Program-made: the position numbers and the translations under genes
The notes under the pieces: model-generated
What the model saw: the letters and a program-made list of their open reading frames with translations, nothing else
What the model was told of the DNA's origin: nothing
The model's database searches: none
Source: Methanosarcina sp. MTP4
Lineage (GTDB): Archaea > Halobacteriota > Methanosarcinia > Methanosarcinales > Methanosarcinaceae
Length of the DNA stretch: 64,000 nt
Direction of reading: 5' to 3'
Assembly: GCF_000970045.1 (NCBI RefSeq)
Contig: NZ_CP009505.1
Span: 4,116,808 to 4,180,807, forward strand
Shown: one piece after another, positions 63,337 to 64,000 of the stretch
Position numbering within the stretch: position 1 is the stretch's first letter
Layout of the letters: every line of letters starts with the position of its first letter

Positions 63337-64000
63337 ATGACCTCAAAAGGCTCAGTCTTCAACGACCTTCCCTCAAGTTACGACATCCTGCAAAAACAAT
63401 GCCTTCCCAACTGGCAGGCCTTCTTCTCTACAATAATCGAATTTATCCCTGAATCAATACCTGAGTCGGTTCATGAAAAAACAGAGGGAAAGAATGAGAG
63501 GCAGAACCAGAAAATCGAGATCCTCGAACTTGGGAGCGGGACCGGCTTTTTTACGAGCCTGATAAGGAAAGAAAGACCTGATGCCAGAATCACCTGCATT
63601 GATAGAAACCCGGAAATGCTAGCTGTGGCAAAGGAGAAGCCAGAACTGCAGAAGAACGTCACCTTTATTGAAGGAGATATTCTGGAAGAGTGTGAAAAGT
63701 GGAAAGAAGAAACCGGAAGGCACGAAGAGCCAGGGGGGAAAGAAGGCCCGGAGGGAGAAGGAAAGTTTGATGTCGTGGTTTCCACGCAGTGCCTCTGCTT
63801 CCTCCCCCAGGATGCAAAGACCCGGGTTTTCAGGCGGATTTATGAGGCTCTCAAGCCGGATGGGAGCTTTATTGAAGGGGACATCTTCAGGCCCGGGAGT
63901 GAATGGAAAGAGGAGATTTACAGGGCTCACTGGAAAAAGTACATGGTTGAGCAGGAGCTCACTGTTCAAGAAGCTGAAGAGATGCTGCAGACGTTTGACG
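63337..64000 (+). CDS. SAM-dependent methyltransferase, class I (3' end off window)
   Basis: The first 221 codons of a Rossmann-fold methyltransferase. Motif I is ILELGSGTGFFTSL, motif II acidic CIDRNPEMLAVAK, motif III FIEGDIL, and post-motif VVSTQCLCFLPQDAK, with LKPDGSFIEGD after. A Glu/Gly-rich insert (about residues 110-145) lies between motifs III and IV. The substrate cannot be told; the fold is like UbiE/Cyclopropane-type enzymes acting on small molecules. The frame is still open at 64000. Confidence 0.85.
   Translation, partial: MTSKGSVFNDLPSSYDILQKQCLPNWQAFFSTIIEFIPESIPESVHEKTEGKNERQNQKIEILELGSGTGFFTSLIRKERPDARITCIDRNPEMLAVAKEKPELQKNVTFIEGDILEECEKWKEETGRHEEPGGKEGPEGEGKFDVVVSTQCLCFLPQDAKTRVFRRIYEALKPDGSFIEGDIFRPGSEWKEEIYRAHWKKYMVEQELTVQEAEEMLQTFD

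Overview
The window reads as a chromosomal segment of a Methanosarcina-like methanogenic archaeon (order Methanosarcinales). The basis is archaeal information processing (thermosome, Orc1/Cdc6, DNA polymerase D small subunit, RadB, aRF1, Sec61 beta, TYW1), methanogen-type metabolism (four-subunit pyruvate:ferredoxin oxidoreductase, class III ribonucleotide reductase, inositol-1-phosphate synthase), a two-domain Methanosarcina-type S-layer protein, TATA-box promoters, long AT-rich spacers, and a bacterial-type DnaK. I checked the stop codon of 45 complete genes here and none is TAG. This fits an organism in which UAG is a sense codon (pyrrolysine), although no pyl gene lies in the window.

Layout. 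1-5.2 kb: dnaK (partial), thermosome, orc1/cdc6 with an adjacent AT-rich 15-mer array. 5.6-12.5 kb: a polyphosphate locus with a CYTH/HD-like/CHAD fusion, Ppx and Ppk1. 13-20.3 kb: MutS-like ATPase, lipase-like hydrolase, Sec61 beta, MtnA, inositol-phosphate synthase, RadB. 20.8-26.1 kb: nrdH-nrdD-nrdG and thiL. 26.3-33.7 kb: S-layer-like protein, an HTH regulator, and a divergent ABC importer of the sulfonate/nitrate/taurine type. 33.7-36.4 kb: bactofilin-like protein, five tandem TRAM-domain genes with a decayed sixth copy, and tRNA-Lys(CTT). 36.8-43 kb: a ribbon-helix-helix protein, two MetE-like paralogues, a RelBE pair, and three tandem paralogues that look like recombinase core-binding domains without a catalytic domain. 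43.4-56.4 kb: argS, prf1, tyw1, polD small subunit, signal peptidase, dus, porCDAB. 57.4-61.7 kb: a giant surface DUF11 repeat protein. 62.5-64 kb: a TPR protein and a partial methyltransferase.

The most striking item is the DUF11 protein. One reading frame of 1453 codons (57376-61734) is interrupted only by four TAG codons. It continues past them through more repeats into a PGF-pre-PGF domain and a PGF-CTERM-like anchor. Three TAGs sit at the same place in a repeated domain where sister repeats have Gln or Lys, and each of those three is followed 10 nt later by a perfect 7-bp hairpin that the TAG-free repeats lack. The simplest reading is a cell-surface protein carrying up to four pyrrolysines. 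The alternative is a pseudogene whose amber codon was copied by repeat duplication.

Several start codons were moved inward from the longest open frame because a Shine-Dalgarno sequence or family length favoured it; these choices are stated per gene. All family assignments are by eye from motifs, without database searches.
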